DNA of 64,000 nt from positions 124,001 through 188,000 of the forward strand of contig NZ_JAMPJU010000004.1 of assembly GCF_025840185.1 (NCBI RefSeq). Reading direction: 5' to 3'. The DNA is from Brenneria izbisi (lineage in GTDB: Bacteria > Pseudomonadota > Gammaproteobacteria > Enterobacterales > Enterobacteriaceae). Below the pieces are notes generated by a model. It was not told the DNA's origin. It did no database searches and saw only the letters and a list, made by a program, of their open reading frames with translations. Below, piece after piece: positions 1-9,940 of this stretch. The translations under genes and the position numbers were made by a program. Each line of letters begins with the position of its first letter. Position 1 is the stretch's first letter.

Positions 1-404
1 TTGCCTTCCTCGTCCAACACTTTGCGCAATAGGCCCGAACCCAACGGTTTGACCAGATAATCCTGCACGCCTTGTTGCAGTAGGCTGCGGTAGAGGCCCA
101 CATCATTGCGATCGCCGATGGCATACACCTGTACCCAGGGCTCGCAGGCGTCGGCCAGCCGGTTTAAATCATCCAGCGGGCCGTCTGAACCGGAGATATC
201 CACCAGTAATCGACGCGGGGAGCGTTCGACTTTCTTCAGCCAGGCAATGGCCTCATCCACGCCGCCGCGCTCTACTTTGTAGTCGGTCAACGTACTGGAC
301 TTGAGGAAATGAGCGACTTCCTCTTTGCCTTCTGCATCCTGAATAAACGCAGCGAAATTGACGCTGCGGGCGTTGCCATGTTCTATATCCGTTAGCACAC
401 TCAT
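1..404 (-). CDS. cpaE: TadZ/CpaE pilus localisation ATPase, N-terminal part (runs off left edge)
   Basis: Reading from an ATG at 404 toward the left edge gives 134 open codons and no stop, so the gene is cut by the window. The visible part is a receiver-like domain: it contains LLVDISG near residue 60 and ends with a QDYLVKPL motif, where a receiver has its conserved Lys. This is the atypical receiver domain that precedes the MinD-like ATPase in TadZ/CpaE proteins, which place the Tad secretion machine at the pole. The start lies 16 bases after the cpaD stop, as expected in one operon. The ATPase half is outside the window. The second locus has a full-length paralogue (51043-52242) with a similar N-terminus. 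Confidence 0.85.
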   Translation of the reverse strand, partial: MSVLTDIEHGNARSVNFAAFIQDAEGKEEVAHFLKSSTLTDYKVERGGVDEAIAWLKKVERSPRRLLVDISGSDGPLDDLNRLADACEPWVQVYAIGDRNDVGLYRSLLQQGVQDYLVKPLGSGLLRKVLDEEG

Positions 405-419
405 AGACTGATATCCGTG

Positions 420-842
420 TTATTTATCGATTTTCAACGTGGTGGACTCACGTAGTGGCTCAACCCGGTTTTCACGATAGCGAGTCACCGATACCGTCGC
501 GGCCTCCGCCGCCGTACCTTTATAGCGCCGGGGAAGCTCTAAATCCCGCGGACGGACCAGGCTATGCGCCAGATTGGTGTAGGTGGCGCAGCCAAACGCC
601 ACCTGCGCGCGATTAGCGTTGTCCCAGTCGCGTTCAGGCTGCGCCAGCGCATAACAGGAAGGCGGGTACGCCACCCACTGTTTGCCGCGTTGTTTTAGCT
701 GGATGCTCGATATATCCGGCATACCGTCCGGGTCGCGTTGCCATGACGAACAGCCAGCTACGCCTCCCAGTACGACTCCTCCCAATACCATCGCCAGAAG
801 CAGACGGCAGGACGCGTGGCGTAATGTGACGGAAATCCGCAT
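420..842 (-). CDS. cpaD: CpaD-like Tad pilus lipoprotein, short form
   Basis: 140 residues. The N-terminus is a lipoprotein signal: a hydrophobic run followed by GGVAGC, giving lipid attachment at about Cys31. The C-terminal half carries the CpaD signature FGCATYTNLA followed by VRPRDL, which also occurs as LGCATQNNLA and VAQPRDL in the second-locus paralogue (50330-51028). CpaD is an outer-membrane lipoprotein that helps the CpaC secretin. This copy is much shorter than the 232-residue paralogue because it lacks the N-terminal domain (about 90 residues) that precedes the signature. Both flanking genes are intact, so I read it as a genuine short CpaD, not a pseudogene. Confidence 0.8.
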   Translation of the reverse strand: MRISVTLRHASCRLLLAMVLGGVVLGGVAGCSSWQRDPDGMPDISSIQLKQRGKQWVAYPPSCYALAQPERDWDNANRAQVAFGCATYTNLAHSLVRPRDLELPRRYKGTAAEAATVSVTRYRENRVEPLRESTTLKIDK

Positions 843-894
843 TGTTGTACTCCTATGCCATCAGTGGGCGGCGCTATCGCCGCATCCATGATTG

Positions 895-2250
895 TCAGTA
901 AACAAAACCTGCCGCGCCGGTTAAGCGCGGTACCTTATTCTGATGAGGGTCAAATCCGGTTTTTTTCTGGAGCAGATACTCGATATCGGAGGCCGGGCGC
1001 ATGCTGTTCAACGGCGTGGTCAACTGCCCCGGCGCGCTGGGGCGCACCAGATAAGGCGTGACTATCACCACCAGTTCGCTTTTGTTGTTGCGGTAATCCG
1101 AAGAGGAGAACAGTTTGCCGAGTACCGGCACAGAACCCAGACCAGGCACTTTGGACAGCACATCGGTGACGTTATGTTGCAGCAATCCGCCGATGGCGAA
1201 ACTCTGACCGCTGGCCAGTTCCACTGTGGTTTCCACCCGGCGCACGGAAATACCGGGGATGGTCAGGTTTTCCATGACGATACTGCTGTTGGGATCGAGC
1301 TCGCTGACTTCCGGGCGGACTTTGATGCTGATGCGATCATCGGATAGCACCGTGGGCGTGAAGTCCAGCGCCACGCCGAAGGGCTTGAATTCGACGGTCA
1401 TGGTGTCCGAGTCCTGCTTGACGGGAACCGGAAACTCCCCCCCCGCCAGGAAACTGGCGGTCTGGCCGGAAACCGCAGTCAGGTTGGGTTCCGCCAGTAC
1501 GCTGATCAGGCCTTCTCTGTCCAGCACATCGATCATTGACTGAATCGAGGTATTGCCCCTGCTGTAACCGCCGAGGAAGGAATAACCCTCGCTTGCTTGT
1601 AGGTAGGACGAACCGTTGCCGCTGCTAAAATCACGACCGTTTCCCAGGCCGATGATAAAGTTTCCCGGTTTGGTCAATACATCCCAGTTGATGCCCAGTT
1701 TCTGCGTCACCTCGCGTGAGACTTCCGTCACCCGCACCCGCAGGTGCACCTGTACCGGACTGTTGACGCTCAGTTGATTGAGCAGTTGCTCCTTTTCGCC
1801 CAGATAAGGCCGTATGGTCTGGATGACGGCTTCGGCGCTCTCTGCGTTCGGCGCCATGCCCGAAACCATGACGGAACCGGGACCGGAGGCCAGCGATAAC
1901 CGTAGCGTCGGGAAACGCTGGCGCAGCATGGTCTGCATTTCAGACAGGTTATGCCTTACGACCAGCGTACGTTGCAGCAATGTCTTGCCTTGCGCGCCCA
2001 GCACATACAGCGAAGTGCTGCCCGTGCGTTTGCCGAGCACCAGCACGGCGCCTTCCGCCGGGGATTGCACATCGGCGATTTCCGGGTCGGCAACGAATAC
2101 CGTGGCGATTTCGCCTTTTACGCTAAGCAGTTTGCCTTCCCCGATCGACAGCGCCAGCATTTGTCGGGCTTGTGCGCCCGGAACCAGACTCAAGGCGGTG
2201 ACTGCCATCAGCAGCGCCATAAGCGTATGTAATAACGTTTTAACGTGCAT
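895..2250 (-). CDS. cpaC: Tad pilus outer-membrane secretin CpaC/RcpA
   Basis: 451 residues with a signal peptide ending near AQA. The N-terminal domain (about residues 30-110) has the pilus-assembly pattern of a short beta domain with VADPEIADVQSP. A BON-like stretch (MVSGMAPNAESAEAV) follows, then the secretin core from about residue 165, with VRVTEVSREVTQKLGINW and the C-terminal VPGLGSVPVLGKLF loop typical of type II/III secretins. It forms the outer-membrane channel for the Flp pilus. The ATG overlaps the end of cpaB by 11 bases, suggesting translational coupling. It is a clear paralogue of the 48875-50305 product. Confidence 0.93.
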   Translation of the reverse strand: MHVKTLLHTLMALLMAVTALSLVPGAQARQMLALSIGEGKLLSVKGEIATVFVADPEIADVQSPAEGAVLVLGKRTGSTSLYVLGAQGKTLLQRTLVVRHNLSEMQTMLRQRFPTLRLSLASGPGSVMVSGMAPNAESAEAVIQTIRPYLGEKEQLLNQLSVNSPVQVHLRVRVTEVSREVTQKLGINWDVLTKPGNFIIGLGNGRDFSSGNGSSYLQASEGYSFLGGYSRGNTSIQSMIDVLDREGLISVLAEPNLTAVSGQTASFLAGGEFPVPVKQDSDTMTVEFKPFGVALDFTPTVLSDDRISIKVRPEVSELDPNSSIVMENLTIPGISVRRVETTVELASGQSFAIGGLLQHNVTDVLSKVPGLGSVPVLGKLFSSSDYRNNKSELVVIVTPYLVRPSAPGQLTTPLNSMRPASDIEYLLQKKTGFDPHQNKVPRLTGAAGFVY

Positions 2251-3166
2251 AGGGGGTAAATTCCTGTTCCTGTCGTTGGCTACCGCGCAAAATGATGACC
2301 CGATGAGAGGTTAACGAAGGGGGCTGTTTTTCTGCTGAAGCGTCCTGTTCTCCCGATAGTGCGCGTGAGATATCATTTCCCCATACCGGCTGGTTCTCTT
2401 TGCTGAGATCGCTGCTCCACGCCACGACGGACGCGGTTTTTGCCAGTGGATCGTTATCGGTGAGCATGTTGCGGTCTTCCACCGCGAAACTGCGCAGCGC
2501 CATCGACAGGCTGCCGAGTTGAGCGGCGACGGTAACGGCCTCTGCCGCTCGTTGCGCGACTTCGATGGTGACGGTTCTGGCGCGGTTCGGTTTGCTGTTT
2601 TCATCTATCCGACGCTGGAATTCCGAACCGACAGCAATTACGCGCACCCGTTCCACCACCGTTTCGCTGACCACCAGCCGATGCTTGGCATTCAGGCCGT
2701 TTTCCGCCTGATTGAGACGCTGTGTCAGGATGATATCGACGAAATCGCCCGGCTGGATCAACCCGGCATTGCCGGAAACATCGTCAATCGGCACGGAAAC
2801 GGCGCGCGAGCCGGGTTTCAGCACGGCGGCCAGAAAGCCTGGCGCGCTGGGCCGAATAATGTCTTCGGCGGTAATGGGCGTCCCCGCGGTTACCTGTCTG
2901 CGCACCAACGCGCCATACAGAATGGCGTCGTCGCTGCCTTCAACCAACGCGCCTTTCGGCAGTTGGGATTTTGTATAGGTTTTCCAACTGAGATCGCCTT
3001 CGCGCATCAACAAGCCGGCCGGTAAGGTCGCCGCCGCCACGCGTACCCGGATGTTATCCTCACGGGAAATATTCTCGTCTGAGCCGCTGACGAACAGCAC
3101 CCGGACGATCACTGTCAGTACGGCGGCGGCGAGCAGAATCAAGGCAAATTTCAGGAGAGAAGACAT
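2240..3166 (-). CDS. cpaB: Tad pilus assembly protein CpaB/RcpC
   Basis: 308 residues. One N-terminal hydrophobic segment (about residues 5-26) anchors it to the inner membrane. An SAF-like domain follows (RVRVAAATLPAGLLMREGDL), then PGFLAAVLKPGSRAVSVP and NAGLIQPGDFVDIILTQ, the hallmark CpaB/RcpC blocks. The protein is thought to link the secretin to the inner-membrane machine. It lies 105 bases after cpaA and overlaps cpaC. The homologous blocks in the second-locus copy (47852-48799) read PGFVAAVLRKGMRAISIP and NAGLVAAGDRVDIILSL. Confidence 0.92.
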   Translation of the reverse strand: MSSLLKFALILLAAAVLTVIVRVLFVSGSDENISREDNIRVRVAAATLPAGLLMREGDLSWKTYTKSQLPKGALVEGSDDAILYGALVRRQVTAGTPITAEDIIRPSAPGFLAAVLKPGSRAVSVPIDDVSGNAGLIQPGDFVDIILTQRLNQAENGLNAKHRLVVSETVVERVRVIAVGSEFQRRIDENSKPNRARTVTIEVAQRAAEAVTVAAQLGSLSMALRSFAVEDRNMLTDNDPLAKTASVVAWSSDLSKENQPVWGNDISRALSGEQDASAEKQPPSLTSHRVIILRGSQRQEQEFTPYAR

Positions 3167-3271
3167 GGGTTGGCCGCTCCCGATTTGACTGATGCAACGT
3201 GCGAATGAGGGAAATAAGTAAACGTAAACATAGAGAGACCATCCTGGTTTTTGCTAATGAATAACGATGGT

Positions 3272-3778
3272 TTAAGTCGGTATCCAACCGTATTGCTCCG
3301 CCAGCGCGGTTATTCCTCCGCATACCAGCGCAACGCCATAAGGCACACCGCGACGTGCGGACAACGCTGCCTGCCATGCCGTCCCTGATGTGGTTTGCGA
3401 CGTGCGGCATTTGTCCGTCAACCAGCCCGCCATACCCAGCAATGCCCCTGCCAGACTTACGACAATCAGCACGGCTGCTGAGGATGAAAGCCCTGCCCAC
3501 AGCATCACTACCGTGCCTAATTTGACATCTCCGCCGCCGATGCCGCCGCGAGTGAATAGCAACAACAGCAGCAGGAATGCCGCCAGCGCCGTCACACCGT
3601 GGCCAATGAGTTGCGTCCAGTTCATGTCCATACCCCAGGCGTAAAAGGGAAAGAGCAAGGCATAGTATGCAATCCAGCGGTTTGGCAGACGGCGCCGAGT
3701 CAGGTCGGCGTGTGCCAGCAGCGCAAACAGGCCTGCCAGCAACACTAATACCGTCAGTTTTATGACGGGATTCATCAT
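3272..3778 (-). CDS. cpaA: Flp prepilin peptidase CpaA/TadV
   Basis: 168 residues, several transmembrane helices, A24 peptidase family. Both catalytic aspartates are visible: Asp25 in the DLTRRRLPN motif and Asp84 in GGGDVKL. It cleaves the Flp prepilin and the TadE/F pseudopilins before the conserved Glu. The start codon follows the flp stop directly (TAA then ATGATG), so the two genes are probably co-translated. The second Met of the MM start (3775) is equally possible. Confidence 0.92.
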   Translation of the reverse strand: MMNPVIKLTVLVLLAGLFALLAHADLTRRRLPNRWIAYYALLFPFYAWGMDMNWTQLIGHGVTALAAFLLLLLLFTRGGIGGGDVKLGTVVMLWAGLSSSAAVLIVVSLAGALLGMAGWLTDKCRTSQTTSGTAWQAALSARRGVPYGVALVCGGITALAEQYGWIPT

Positions 3779-3982
3779 TTATGGATTAGGATTTGCATTA
3801 CTGGCATCATTTACCGCGGTTTTGACACTCTGTCCGGCATCAGTGAACACCGTTTTTACGTCATTACCGAATTGTGTAACTCCTGCGACAATCACCACAA
3901 CCAACACACCTGCAAGAATGGCATATTCCAGTGCAGACACACCTCGTTCATCCTTTTTCAATGCCTTAAATAAATCACGCAT
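3779..3982 (-). CDS. flp: Flp/Fap type IVb major pilin, locus 1
   Basis: 67 residues with the type IVb prepilin pattern: short basic leader MRDLFKALKKDERG, cleavage after Gly, mature N-terminus VSALEYAILAG with the conserved Glu-Tyr pair, then a hydrophobic helix and a short polar tail ending NANPNP. A good ribosome-binding site (GGAG, 7 bases) precedes the ATG. It is the first gene of the left-hand Tad operon, so the promoter should lie in the AT-rich region upstream. It differs clearly in sequence and tail length from the second-locus pilin. Confidence 0.93.
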   Translation of the reverse strand: MRDLFKALKKDERGVSALEYAILAGVLVVVIVAGVTQFGNDVKTVFTDAGQSVKTAVNDASNANPNP

Positions 3983-4126
3983 TAGCGTTTCTCCAATAGT
4001 TAATGTATTAAAATGAAAGTCCTATAATATAACCACAGCATTCAACCATAGCGGCGCTTAAGCGTCGTCACGGAAGTCGGGGTGTGATAGTCAAAAAAGG
4101 CTTCTCAAGTAAAATATAAGAGCTCA

Positions 4127-4152
4127 CCATTATTTTTATGTAAAAATAATGG
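4127..4152. repeat. 26-bp perfect-arm palindrome
   Basis: The arms CCATTATTTTTA and TAAAAATAATGG are exact reverse complements around a central TG. It lies 145 bp upstream of the flp start. It could be an operator or form a hairpin in the leader. There is no U-tract with a GC-rich stem, so it is not a standard terminator. Confidence 0.7.
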
Positions 4153-4456
4153 GCGGCTATTATTTTTCGAATGAATCATTAAGTTGAGGTGTCCATTTTA
4201 TTATATTTGAATTATTATCCTGCTAATTAATTTGAATTGCTTTTACTTTTCTTTTTTATGTGTTTCTGTTATTTAAAATAATAAAATATAATGTTAATTA
4301 TCATATAGTTAACTATTTTTATTTATTGGAAATAAATAAGGTTTTTACTCTTTTTTCACACAAATGAAAGCGTGATGAATATTTGATTAAATTAATTATT
4401 TCTCTATTTTTCGTTGATTAGGATTAGAAACAAAAAAAGAATTTAAAACAAATCAT

Positions 4457-4495
4457 TTATACCGATCGATATTGGTTACTTTGATAGGCTAAACC
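4457..4495 (-). promoter_or_regulatory. Motif shared with the EAL operon (copy A)
   Basis: This 39-base stretch matches 33384-33422 at about 30 of 39 positions without gaps. The matching blocks are TTAT-R-CCGATCGAT, TTTGATAGG and AAACC. It sits 475 bp upstream of flp, in the same orientation relative to transcription as the copy upstream of the EAL gene. A further TTTATGCCGATCG copy lies about 63 bp away at 4519. Function unknown. Confidence 0.45.
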
Positions 4496-5223
4496 TGTTT
4501 TATTTGTTATTTTGATCGTTTATGCCGATCGTTAGTTTGTCGGTAAATATAAGGTTTTATGAGGCGCTAATAGGAGATTCGGCTGCTGAATATTATTATG
4601 ATGTGTATTTATCATGTCTTATCAGAAATTGACTGATTTCTTTTTTAATTAACGTTACTGGGTGGGGGTGTTGAAAGAAAAATATAAAATGTGATGTGTG
4701 TTGTGTTTTCTTCATAAATAAACCAACGTGGGGAAAATATTTTATGGTTATGTTAATTAATATTATAATTTGTGTTATTAAAAAATGTCGCTTTATTTTT
4801 TAATAATGACGTCAGATACATCAATTCATCTTCCTTTCACCCACCTTATGTGCTGTTTGTGCGCTAACTTTCCGCAGGGCAGGGGGCGTTGATCTATTGA
4901 TCTATCTTGGTGTCGCGGTGTCATATCCAGCATGGAAGAAGATATCCTTGAAATAATCTAATTTCACATCATTTTCGCATTACATAATCTAATCCTTAAG
5001 GCGGCTTCCGTGAACGGGGATTTTCTAACTTATCCATCTTTTTTACTATTATTATATGTTAATTTTGTTTTTAATGGTTTCTAATGCTTTTTTATTTGTT
5101 TTTTATGGTTTTTTTAACTATTTGATTATGGTGGGGCAATGTATTCTTTTCGGGATATATATATTTTTACTTATGAATAAGCAGGTGGTTAACCGGGGCT
5201 TTCGATGATAAGTTCACCCACAG

Positions 5224-5238
5224 GGTATCGTTTGCGTC
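5224..5238 (-). promoter_or_regulatory. Possible PurR half site before gcvT
   Basis: The minus strand reads ACGCAAACG followed by ATACC. The first nine bases match the left part of the PurR operator; the right part does not. The E. coli gcv operon is known to be PurR-repressed near its transcription start, which is why this short match is worth recording. Confidence 0.35.
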
Positions 5239-5288
5239 ATGTCTTTTCTCCCCCCTGACAAGGCGCAAAACAGCGACAGAGGGAAAAG

Positions 5289-6407
5289 ATGGTAAAGCAG
5301 ACTCCGTTGTATCAGCAGCATCTGGCGGCCAGCGCCAAAATGGTTGATTTTCACGGCTGGATGATGCCGCTGCATTATGGCTCTCAGTTGGATGAACATC
5401 ACACTGTACGCCGTGATGCCGGCATGTTTGATGTGTCTCATATGACGATTGTGGATTTACACGGCGCCAGAACGCGTGAGTTTCTCCGCTATCTGCTGGC
5501 CAATGATGTCGCCAGGCTGACACAGCCGGGTAAGGCGTTATACACCGGCATGCTGAATGCTTCCGGCGGCGTGATAGACGATCTGATCGTCTATTTTCTG
5601 ACGGAAAATGAGTTCCGGTTGGTGGTGAACTCCGCCACGCGGGAAAAAGATCTGGCCTGGATCACCGAACACGCCAGGGCGTTTATGGTGGAGATTCATG
5701 AGCGCGGCGATTTGGCGCTGATCGCGGTACAGGGGCCAACGGCCCAGGAAAAAGTACAGTCGGTGCTGAAAGCGCATAACGCATTGAATGACGATCAGAT
5801 TGGACGGATTGCCGGCATGAAGCCATTTTTTGGCATGCAGGCACAGGATTTCTTCATTGCCACGACGGGTTACACCGGCGAAGCCGGCTATGAAATTGCG
5901 TTGCCGCAGGAACAGGCGGCGAGCTTCTGGCAACAACTGTCCGCCGCCGGGGTTAAGCCTTGTGGGTTAGGCGCTCGCGACACCTTGCGGCTGGAAGCCG
6001 GGATGAATCTCTACGGCCAGGATATGGATGAAAGCGTCTCCCCGCTTGCTGCCAACATGGGCTGGACCATCGCCTGGCAACCGCAGGATCGTCAGTTTAT
6101 CGGCCGCGAAGCGCTGGAAAAACAGCGTGAAAAAGGCACCGATCAATTGGTCGGGCTGGTGATGACCGAAAAAGGCGTGTTGCGTAATGATTTACCTGTG
6201 CGCTTTACTGATAGTGATGGTGTGATGCAGGAAGGGGTTATTACCAGCGGATCATTTTCACCAACGCTCGGCGTAAGCATTGCATTGGCGCGTGTGCCGA
6301 CGGGCATTGGTGAGCAGGCTATCGTTCAGATCCGTAATCGTGAGCTACCTGTGCATGTCACCAAACCCGGTTTTGTCCGCGCCGGGAAACCCATTGTGCA
6401 GTATTAA
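5289..6407 (+). CDS. gcvT: Aminomethyltransferase, glycine cleavage T protein
   Basis: 372 residues, close to the 364 of E. coli GcvT, and recognisable throughout: [43 protein letters not shown] and [15 protein letters not shown]. It transfers the methylene group from the aminomethyl-lipoyl H protein to tetrahydrofolate and releases ammonia. The ATG has GAGGG 5-6 bases upstream. It is the first gene of gcvT-gcvH-gcvP, with gcvH 30 bases downstream. No glycine riboswitch was seen in the leader; in enterobacteria this operon is controlled by GcvA, Lrp and PurR. Confidence 0.97.
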   Translation: MVKQTPLYQQHLAASAKMVDFHGWMMPLHYGSQLDEHHTVRRDAGMFDVSHMTIVDLHGARTREFLRYLLANDVARLTQPGKALYTGMLNASGGVIDDLIVYFLTENEFRLVVNSATREKDLAWITEHARAFMVEIHERGDLALIAVQGPTAQEKVQSVLKAHNALNDDQIGRIAGMKPFFGMQAQDFFIATTGYTGEAGYEIALPQEQAASFWQQLSAAGVKPCGLGARDTLRLEAGMNLYGQDMDESVSPLAANMGWTIAWQPQDRQFIGREALEKQREKGTDQLVGLVMTEKGVLRNDLPVRFTDSDGVMQEGVITSGSFSPTLGVSIALARVPTGIGEQAIVQIRNRELPVHVTKPGFVRAGKPIVQY

Positions 6408-6437
6408 CCGTTTTGTGAAGGAAAAGAGAGGGTGGCA

Positions 6438-6830
6438 ATGAGCGATGTACCAGCAGAACTAAAATATACCGCTTCGCATGAGTGGGTGCTGTCGGAAGGT
6501 GAAGGTGTTTACAGCGTGGGAATTACCGATCACGCGCAGGAATTGTTGGGCGATATGGTGTTTATCGATCTGCCGGAAGTCGGTGCGATCGTCGCGGCTG
6601 GCGATGATTGCGCGGTCGCCGAATCGGTAAAAGCGGCTTCTGATATTTATGCGCCGATCAGCGGCGAAATTATCGAAGTTAATGAAGAACTGGAAAATGC
6701 GCCCGAACTGGTTAACAGCGCGCCGTATAGCGATGGCTGGCTGTTCCGTATCAGATCGTCCGATGAGTCTGATCTGAATGAACTGCTTGATGCTGAAAGC
6801 TATCAGGCCTCGCTGGAAGAAGATGAATAA
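6438..6830 (+). CDS. gcvH: Glycine cleavage H protein (lipoyl carrier)
   Basis: 130 residues from the ATG at 6438, which has AGGG six bases upstream; a GTG at 6432 is the alternative. The fold is the usual small lipoyl domain, with the lipoylated Lys in [17 protein letters not shown] and the upstream TASHEWV block. It shuttles the aminomethyl group between the P, T and L proteins. A strong intrinsic terminator follows directly (6837-6870), which separates it from gcvP. Confidence 0.97.
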   Translation: MSDVPAELKYTASHEWVLSEGEGVYSVGITDHAQELLGDMVFIDLPEVGAIVAAGDDCAVAESVKAASDIYAPISGEIIEVNEELENAPELVNSAPYSDGWLFRIRSSDESDLNELLDAESYQASLEEDE

Positions 6831-6836
6831 TGACTG

Positions 6837-6870
6837 CGCCCCGGACTCTGCTGAGCCGGGGCGTTTTTTT
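6837..6870 (+). terminator. Intrinsic terminator between gcvH and gcvP
   Basis: Stem CGCCCCGG/CCGGGGCG with an 11-base loop followed by seven T. It lies inside the gcv operon, so it should cut gcvP mRNA relative to gcvTH unless read through or unless gcvP has its own promoter. Confidence 0.85.
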
Positions 6871-6929
6871 GTTCCCTTGCCCGCTAGCAAATCAGGGCAA
6901 TGGCATGTTTTACGCAGGAAATTTCCGTA

Positions 6930-9803
6930 ATGACTCAGACTCTCAGCCAACTTGAACATGACGGCGCTTTCGTGGCACGCCACATCGGTCCTTCCGCCAG
7001 CCAACAGCAGCATATGCTGTCCGTGGTCGGCGCGGCGTCACTGGATGCGTTAATCCGGCAGATTGTGCCGGCTGATATTCAATTGCCCAGCCCGCCCGCG
7101 GTCGGCGAGGCGGCCAGCGAGCATCAGGCGTTGGCTGAGTTGAAAGCCATCGCCAGCCGTAATCAGCGGTATAAAAGCTATATCGGCATGGGATACAGCG
7201 CAGTGCTGATGCCGCCGGTGATCCTGCGTAACGTGCTGGAAAACCCAGGCTGGTACACGGCTTATACGCCCTATCAGCCGGAAGTGTCGCAAGGGCGTCT
7301 GGAAGCATTGCTGAATTTTCAACAGGTCACACAGGATTTAACCGGGCTGGAACTGGCTTCGGCCTCGTTGCTGGACGAAGCGACCGCAGCGGCGGAAGCG
7401 ATGGCGATGGCAAAACGCATCAGTAAACTGAAGCAGGCCAACCGATTTTTTGTGGCTGACGATGTTCATCCGCAAACTCTGGATGTCGTGCGCACACGTG
7501 CTCAGACGTTTGGTTTTGACGTGGTGGTGGGCAACGCGGCAGCGGCGCTGGATGATGACGCGGTATTCGGCGTGTTGTTACAACTGGCGGGCACCACGGG
7601 CGAATTACACGATTACCGCAACCTGATGGCGCAACTGAAAAACCGCCAGGTGATTAGCTGTGTCGCCGCCGATATCATGGCGCTGGTCGCGCTGTCCGCA
7701 CCGGGCAAACAAGGCGCGGATATCGTTTTCGGCTCTGCCCAGCGTTTTGGCGTGCCGATGGGATACGGCGGCCCGCACGCGGCCTTTTTTGCCTGCCGTG
7801 ATGAACATAAACGCGCGATGCCGGGCCGGATTATCGGCGTCTCGTGCGACGCCGCCGGAAATGCCGCGTTACGTATGGCGATGCAGACCCGCGAGCAGCA
7901 TATCCGCCGCGAAAAAGCCAACTCCAATATCTGTACCTCACAGGTGCTGCTGGCCAACATCGCGGGCCTGTATGCCGTTTTCCACGGCCCGGAAGGGTTG
8001 AAGCGCATTGCCGGACGCATTCATCGTCTGACGGATATTCTGGCGCTCGGCCTGCGTCAGACGGGTATGACGCTGCGTCATCAATCTTGGTTTGATACCC
8101 TGACGGTCGAGGTGGCGGATAAAAACGCCGTGCTTGGTCGTGCATTGAGTTTCGGCATCAACCTGCGGGGCGATCTGGATGGCGCGATCGGCATAACGCT
8201 GGATGAAACCACCACGCGTGACGATGTGCAGGCGCTGTTTGCCGTGCTGCTGGGCGACGCGCATGGCCTGGATATCGACGCGCTTGACACGGCGGTCAGC
8301 CAGCAATCGGACTCTATTCCCGCCGCCTTACAGCGCAGCGAGGCGATTTTAGCGCACCCGGTTTTCAATCGTTATCACAGTGAAACCGAAATGATGCGTT
8401 ATCTGCATCGTCTGGAACGAAAAGATTTGGCGCTCAATCAGGCGATGATCCCGCTCGGTTCTTGCACCATGAAGCTGAATGCGGCGGCGGAAATGCTGCC
8501 GATTACCTGGCCGGAGTTTGCGGAGTTGCATCCGTTTTGTCCGCCAGAGCAGGCGCTTGGCTATCGGCAGCTGATCGAACAGCTTTCCGGTTGGCTGGTG
8601 CAACTGACAGGGTATGATGCGATCTGCATGCAGCCCAATTCGGGCGCGCAGGGCGAGTATGCGGGCTTGCTGGCGATCCGCCGCTATCATGAAAGCCGTC
8701 ATCAGGCGGCGCGTAATATCTGCCTGATCCCCAGTTCCGCGCATGGCACTAATCCGGCGTCAGCACAAATGGCGGGCATGAGTGTGGTGGTGGTGGCCTG
8801 CGATAAGCAGGGCAATATCGATCTGCACGATCTGCGCGAAAAAGCACAGACGGCGGGCGAGCGCCTGGCTTGCATCATGGTGACCTATCCCTCTACGCAC
8901 GGCGTTTATGAAGAAACCATCCGCGAGGTGTGCCAGATCGTGCATCAGTATGGCGGCCAGGTCTATCTGGATGGCGCCAACATGAACGCACAGGTCGGTA
9001 TTACCACGCCGGGTTACATTGGCGCGGATGTGTCTCACTTAAACCTGCATAAAACGTTCTGTATTCCGCATGGCGGCGGCGGGCCGGGCATGGGGCCGAT
9101 TGGCGTTAAAGCGCATCTGGCGCCGTTCGTGCCGGGGCATCAGGTAGTGAAAATCGACGGCGTTCTGACCGGGCAGGGCGCGGTATCCGCCGCACCGTTC
9201 GGCAGCGCCTCCATTCTGCCGATCAGTTGGATGTATATCCGCATGATGGGGGCGCAAGGGCTGAAACAGGCAAGTCAGATGGCGATCCTCAACGCCAATT
9301 ATATCGCCGTCCGGCTGCAATCCGCGTTTCCGGTGCTCTATACCGGGCGGGATGGCCGCGTGGCGCATGAATGTATTCTTGATATCCGTCCGCTGAAAGA
9401 GAGCAGCGGCATCAGTGAAATGGATATCGCCAAACGCCTGATCGACTACGGTTTCCATGCGCCAACCATGTCATTCCCGGTTGCGGGAACATTGATGGTC
9501 GAGCCGACGGAGTCAGAGAGTCAGGTGGAGTTGGATCGCTTTATTGACGCAATGCTGGCGATCCGAACAGAAATTGATCGTGTGGCGCAAGGCGAGTGGC
9601 CGCTGGCGGACAACCCACTGGTGAACGCGCCGCATACGCAGTCGGAACTGGTCGCCGACTGGACGCATCCGTACAGCCGCGAACTGGCGGTGTTTCCAGC
9701 AGGAAGCGAGCATAAATACTGGCCGAGCGTAAAACGTCTGGATGACGTTTACGGCGACCGTAATTTGTTTTGCTCTTGCGTGCCGGTATCCGACTACGCG
9801 TAG
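6930..9803 (+). CDS. gcvP: Glycine dehydrogenase (decarboxylating), P protein
   Basis: From the ATG at 6930 (AGGAAA eight bases upstream) the protein has 957 residues, the same length as E. coli GcvP, and starts MTQTLSQLE as that protein does. An ATG at 6900 in the same frame would add ten unlikely residues. The PLP lysine lies in [16 protein letters not shown]. It decarboxylates glycine and loads the aminomethyl group onto GcvH; it works as a homodimer in the cytoplasm. It is separated from gcvH by a terminator and followed by its own. Confidence 0.97.
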   Translation: MTQTLSQLEHDGAFVARHIGPSASQQQHMLSVVGAASLDALIRQIVPADIQLPSPPAVGEAASEHQALAELKAIASRNQRYKSYIGMGYSAVLMPPVILRNVLENPGWYTAYTPYQPEVSQGRLEALLNFQQVTQDLTGLELASASLLDEATAAAEAMAMAKRISKLKQANRFFVADDVHPQTLDVVRTRAQTFGFDVVVGNAAAALDDDAVFGVLLQLAGTTGELHDYRNLMAQLKNRQVISCVAADIMALVALSAPGKQGADIVFGSAQRFGVPMGYGGPHAAFFACRDEHKRAMPGRIIGVSCDAAGNAALRMAMQTREQHIRREKANSNICTSQVLLANIAGLYAVFHGPEGLKRIAGRIHRLTDILALGLRQTGMTLRHQSWFDTLTVEVADKNAVLGRALSFGINLRGDLDGAIGITLDETTTRDDVQALFAVLLGDAHGLDIDALDTAVSQQSDSIPAALQRSEAILAHPVFNRYHSETEMMRYLHRLERKDLALNQAMIPLGSCTMKLNAAAEMLPITWPEFAELHPFCPPEQALGYRQLIEQLSGWLVQLTGYDAICMQPNSGAQGEYAGLLAIRRYHESRHQAARNICLIPSSAHGTNPASAQMAGMSVVVVACDKQGNIDLHDLREKAQTAGERLACIMVTYPSTHGVYEETIREVCQIVHQYGGQVYLDGANMNAQVGITTPGYIGADVSHLNLHKTFCIPHGGGGPGMGPIGVKAHLAPFVPGHQVVKIDGVLTGQGAVSAAPFGSASILPISWMYIRMMGAQGLKQASQMAILNANYIAVRLQSAFPVLYTGRDGRVAHECILDIRPLKESSGISEMDIAKRLIDYGFHAPTMSFPVAGTLMVEPTESESQVELDRFIDAMLAIRTEIDRVAQGEWPLADNPLVNAPHTQSELVADWTHPYSRELAVFPAGSEHKYWPSVKRLDDVYGDRNLFCSCVPVSDYA

Positions 9804-9831
9804 ATGCCAGGCTGATTAATACATTGGACCA

Positions 9832-9864
9832 GGGCCGCTCTTCTCACGGGAGCGGCCCTTTTTT
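9832..9864 (+). terminator. Terminator of gcvP
   Basis: Stem GGGCCGCTC/GAGCGGCCC, nine perfect base pairs, 9-base loop, six T. Confidence 0.88.
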
Positions 9865-9940
9865 CATCCCCGCTTTATCATGCCGCGATTGCCAGCGGAA
9901 TTAATAATTCGCAGGAAAATATTTTCTTGCGGAAAACAAA

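Larger units (their letters stand above)
3983..5288. other. 1.3 kb AT-rich non-coding region between flp and gcvT
   Basis: No convincing coding region on either strand. The sequence is strongly AT-rich compared with the GC-rich flanking genes, with long runs of TTTT, TTAT and ATAAT. It should hold the promoters for the leftward tad operon and the rightward gcv operon. Visible signals are a 26-bp perfect-arm palindrome at 4127-4152, two copies of TTTATRCCGATCG at about 4456 and 4519, and a PurR-like half site at 5224-5238 just ahead of gcvT. The base composition is the kind usually bound by H-NS; that is inference. Confidence 0.7.

Noticed and set aside
5167..5288. Glycine riboswitch upstream of gcvT
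   Set aside because: I looked for the conserved tandem aptamer cores and found none; the region is simple AT-rich sequence with a PurR-like half site.
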